Shown one piece after another: positions 5,949 to 6,255 of a stretch of 6,255 nt of DNA. The translations under genes were made by a program, and so were the position numbers. The notes below the pieces were generated by a model, which worked only from the letters and a program-made list of their open reading frames with translations, was not told the DNA's origin and did no database searches. The DNA is taken from NCBI GenBank assembly GCA_934661105.1, contig CAKUIV010000117.1, positions 1-6,255 on the forward strand, read 5' to 3'. Within the stretch, counting starts at the first letter, position 1. Each line of letters opens with the position of its first letter. Origin of the DNA: an uncultured Ellagibacter sp. GTDB lineage: Bacteria > Actinomycetota > Coriobacteriia > Coriobacteriales > Eggerthellaceae.

Positions 5949-6255
5949 ATGAACACTTCCGCAACATCAGACTCATCTTGCGGTCGAAGTAACTCGACCG
6001 CAAGCGACGCGAAGGCCCCTGGGCCTGCGTCTTGCCGTTCCCGTGCCGCCACGGCGGGCGAGCAGGCGGGCGGGCGACCGCGGGTCGCCGTCGCATGGAC
6101 TCCGTCGCAATTCAAGCCCCATACCATGTCTCAGGCTCGCGAGCATAAAAACGAGCGCGCCGACACCTCCGCGAACGCCGATCGCGCCCGTCGCAACGTG
6201 CGCGAGTACACGCTCGGCGAGGAAATCGCCAATTCGGTGACGCACGGCATCGGCG
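5949..6255 (+). CDS. Haemolysin III / TrhA-family membrane protein (5' part; runs off window)
   Basis: The frame from ATG 5949 stays open to the window edge (102 codons). Its end reads YTLGEEIANSVTHGIG (87-102), close to the YSLAEEIANSVSHGIG start of E. coli YqfA/TrhA. This is the first conserved motif of the bacterial haemolysin III/PAQR-like family, seven-helix inner-membrane proteins tied to membrane energetics or lipid homeostasis; the membrane helices themselves lie beyond the window. In YqfA the motif sits about 10 residues from the start; here 86 residues precede it, rich in Ser, Ala, Arg and Gly and apparently disordered. AGTAGG at 5939-5944, 4 nt before ATG 5949, favours that start. 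An in-frame ATG at 6126 would give a shorter 27-residue lead but has no clear ribosome binding site. Family confident; start uncertain. Confidence 0.8.
   Translation, partial: MNTSATSDSSCGRSNSTASDAKAPGPASCRSRAATAGEQAGGRPRVAVAWTPSQFKPHTMSQAREHKNERADTSANADRARRNVREYTLGEEIANSVTHGIG
5977..6004. repeat. Perfect 11-bp inverted repeat (hairpin 1)
   Basis: CTTGCGGTCGA at 5977-5987 and TCGACCGCAAG at 5994-6004 are perfect reverse complements around a 6-nt AGTAAC loop. The hairpin lies 28 nt into the frame from ATG 5949, or in the 5' leader if translation starts at 6126. No T tract follows, so it does not look like an intrinsic terminator. It could be an RNA stem or a DNA operator; the sequence alone does not decide. 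Confidence 0.75.
6000..6035. repeat. Second inverted repeat overlapping hairpin 1
   Basis: AGGCCC (6013-6018) pairs with GGGCCT (6021-6026), and GACGC (6006-6010) pairs with GCGTC (6027-6031), with GA bulged at 6011-6012. GCAA (6000-6003) can further pair with TTGC (6032-6035). That last extension uses bases of the right arm of hairpin 1, so the extended form and full hairpin 1 exclude each other. The pairing is visible; any switching function is speculation. Confidence 0.6.
6073..6089. repeat. Perfect 7-bp inverted repeat (hairpin 3)
   Basis: GGCGACC (6073-6079) and GGTCGCC (6083-6089) form a perfect stem with a 3-nt GCG loop. It lies 36 nt upstream of the in-frame ATG at 6126, in a very G-rich stretch (four GGG tracts between 6056 and 6084). 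GC-rich DNA makes short repeats like this common, so taken alone it is weak; it matters because it clusters with the two upstream repeats. Confidence 0.5.

Noticed and set aside
6056..6084. Possible G-quadruplex from four GGG tracts
   Set aside because: The loops are uneven (9, 1 and 7 nt), and short G runs are expected in such GC-rich DNA. The same bases are better explained by the 6073-6089 hairpin.
5782..6096. N-terminal extension of yqeY to a start near 6096
   Set aside because: The extension crosses the divergent promoter region and part of the haemolysin III gene, is Arg/Pro-rich, and adds about 105 residues that YqeY proteins lack. ATG 5781 has its own GAAGG site.
6088..6109. Direct repeat CCGTCGCA (6088-6095 and 6102-6109)
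   Set aside because: There are only two 8-bp copies in GC-rich sequence; too short and too few to call an iteron or binding array.

Overview
This 6.3-kb window has high GC content with strongly G/C-ending codons. It looks like a chromosomal housekeeping segment from a high-GC, probably anaerobic, bacterium. The form of the glucose-6-phosphate isomerase (the type found fused to transaldolase in many Actinomycetota), the complete NiFe-hydrogenase maturation genes and the GC content together suggest a Coriobacteriia/Eggerthellaceae-like actinobacterium. That placement is inference: no rRNA or marker gene is present to settle it.

Layout. Bases 1-1289 (+) hold the 3' part of a glucose-6-phosphate isomerase whose start lies upstream. 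It ends in a strong rho-independent terminator (1313-1352). After an 82-bp gap comes a tight three-gene operon on the + strand: hypF (1435-3912), hypC (3918-4142) and hypD (4139-5242). hypC starts 5 nt after the hypF stop, and hypC and hypD overlap by ATGA. A large hairpin (5267-5309) separates hypD from the convergent minus-strand gene yqeY (5338-5781) and has its T tract on the yqeY side. A 167-bp divergent intergenic region follows. The window then ends in the 5' part of a haemolysin III/TrhA-family membrane protein gene on the + strand (5949 to beyond 6255), recognised by its YTLGEEIANSVTHGIG motif.

How the genes work together. HypF, HypC and HypD build the Fe(CN)2CO part of the NiFe-hydrogenase active site. 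HypF makes the thiocarboxamide carried by HypE (cyanide source). The HypC-HypD complex is the scaffold on which the iron receives CN and CO before transfer to the large subunit. hypE, hypA and hypB are not in the window, so the organism must encode them elsewhere if the pathway is complete. The isomerase (central carbon metabolism), YqeY (GatB-tail-like protein) and the HlyIII protein have no evident link to hydrogenase maturation.

I see no mobile element, CRISPR array, tRNA or rRNA, and no obviously novel gene system. The least explained feature is a cluster of strong, partly mutually exclusive inverted repeats (5977-6089). They lie in the leader or N-terminal extension of the haemolysin III gene, where the true translation start is uncertain.
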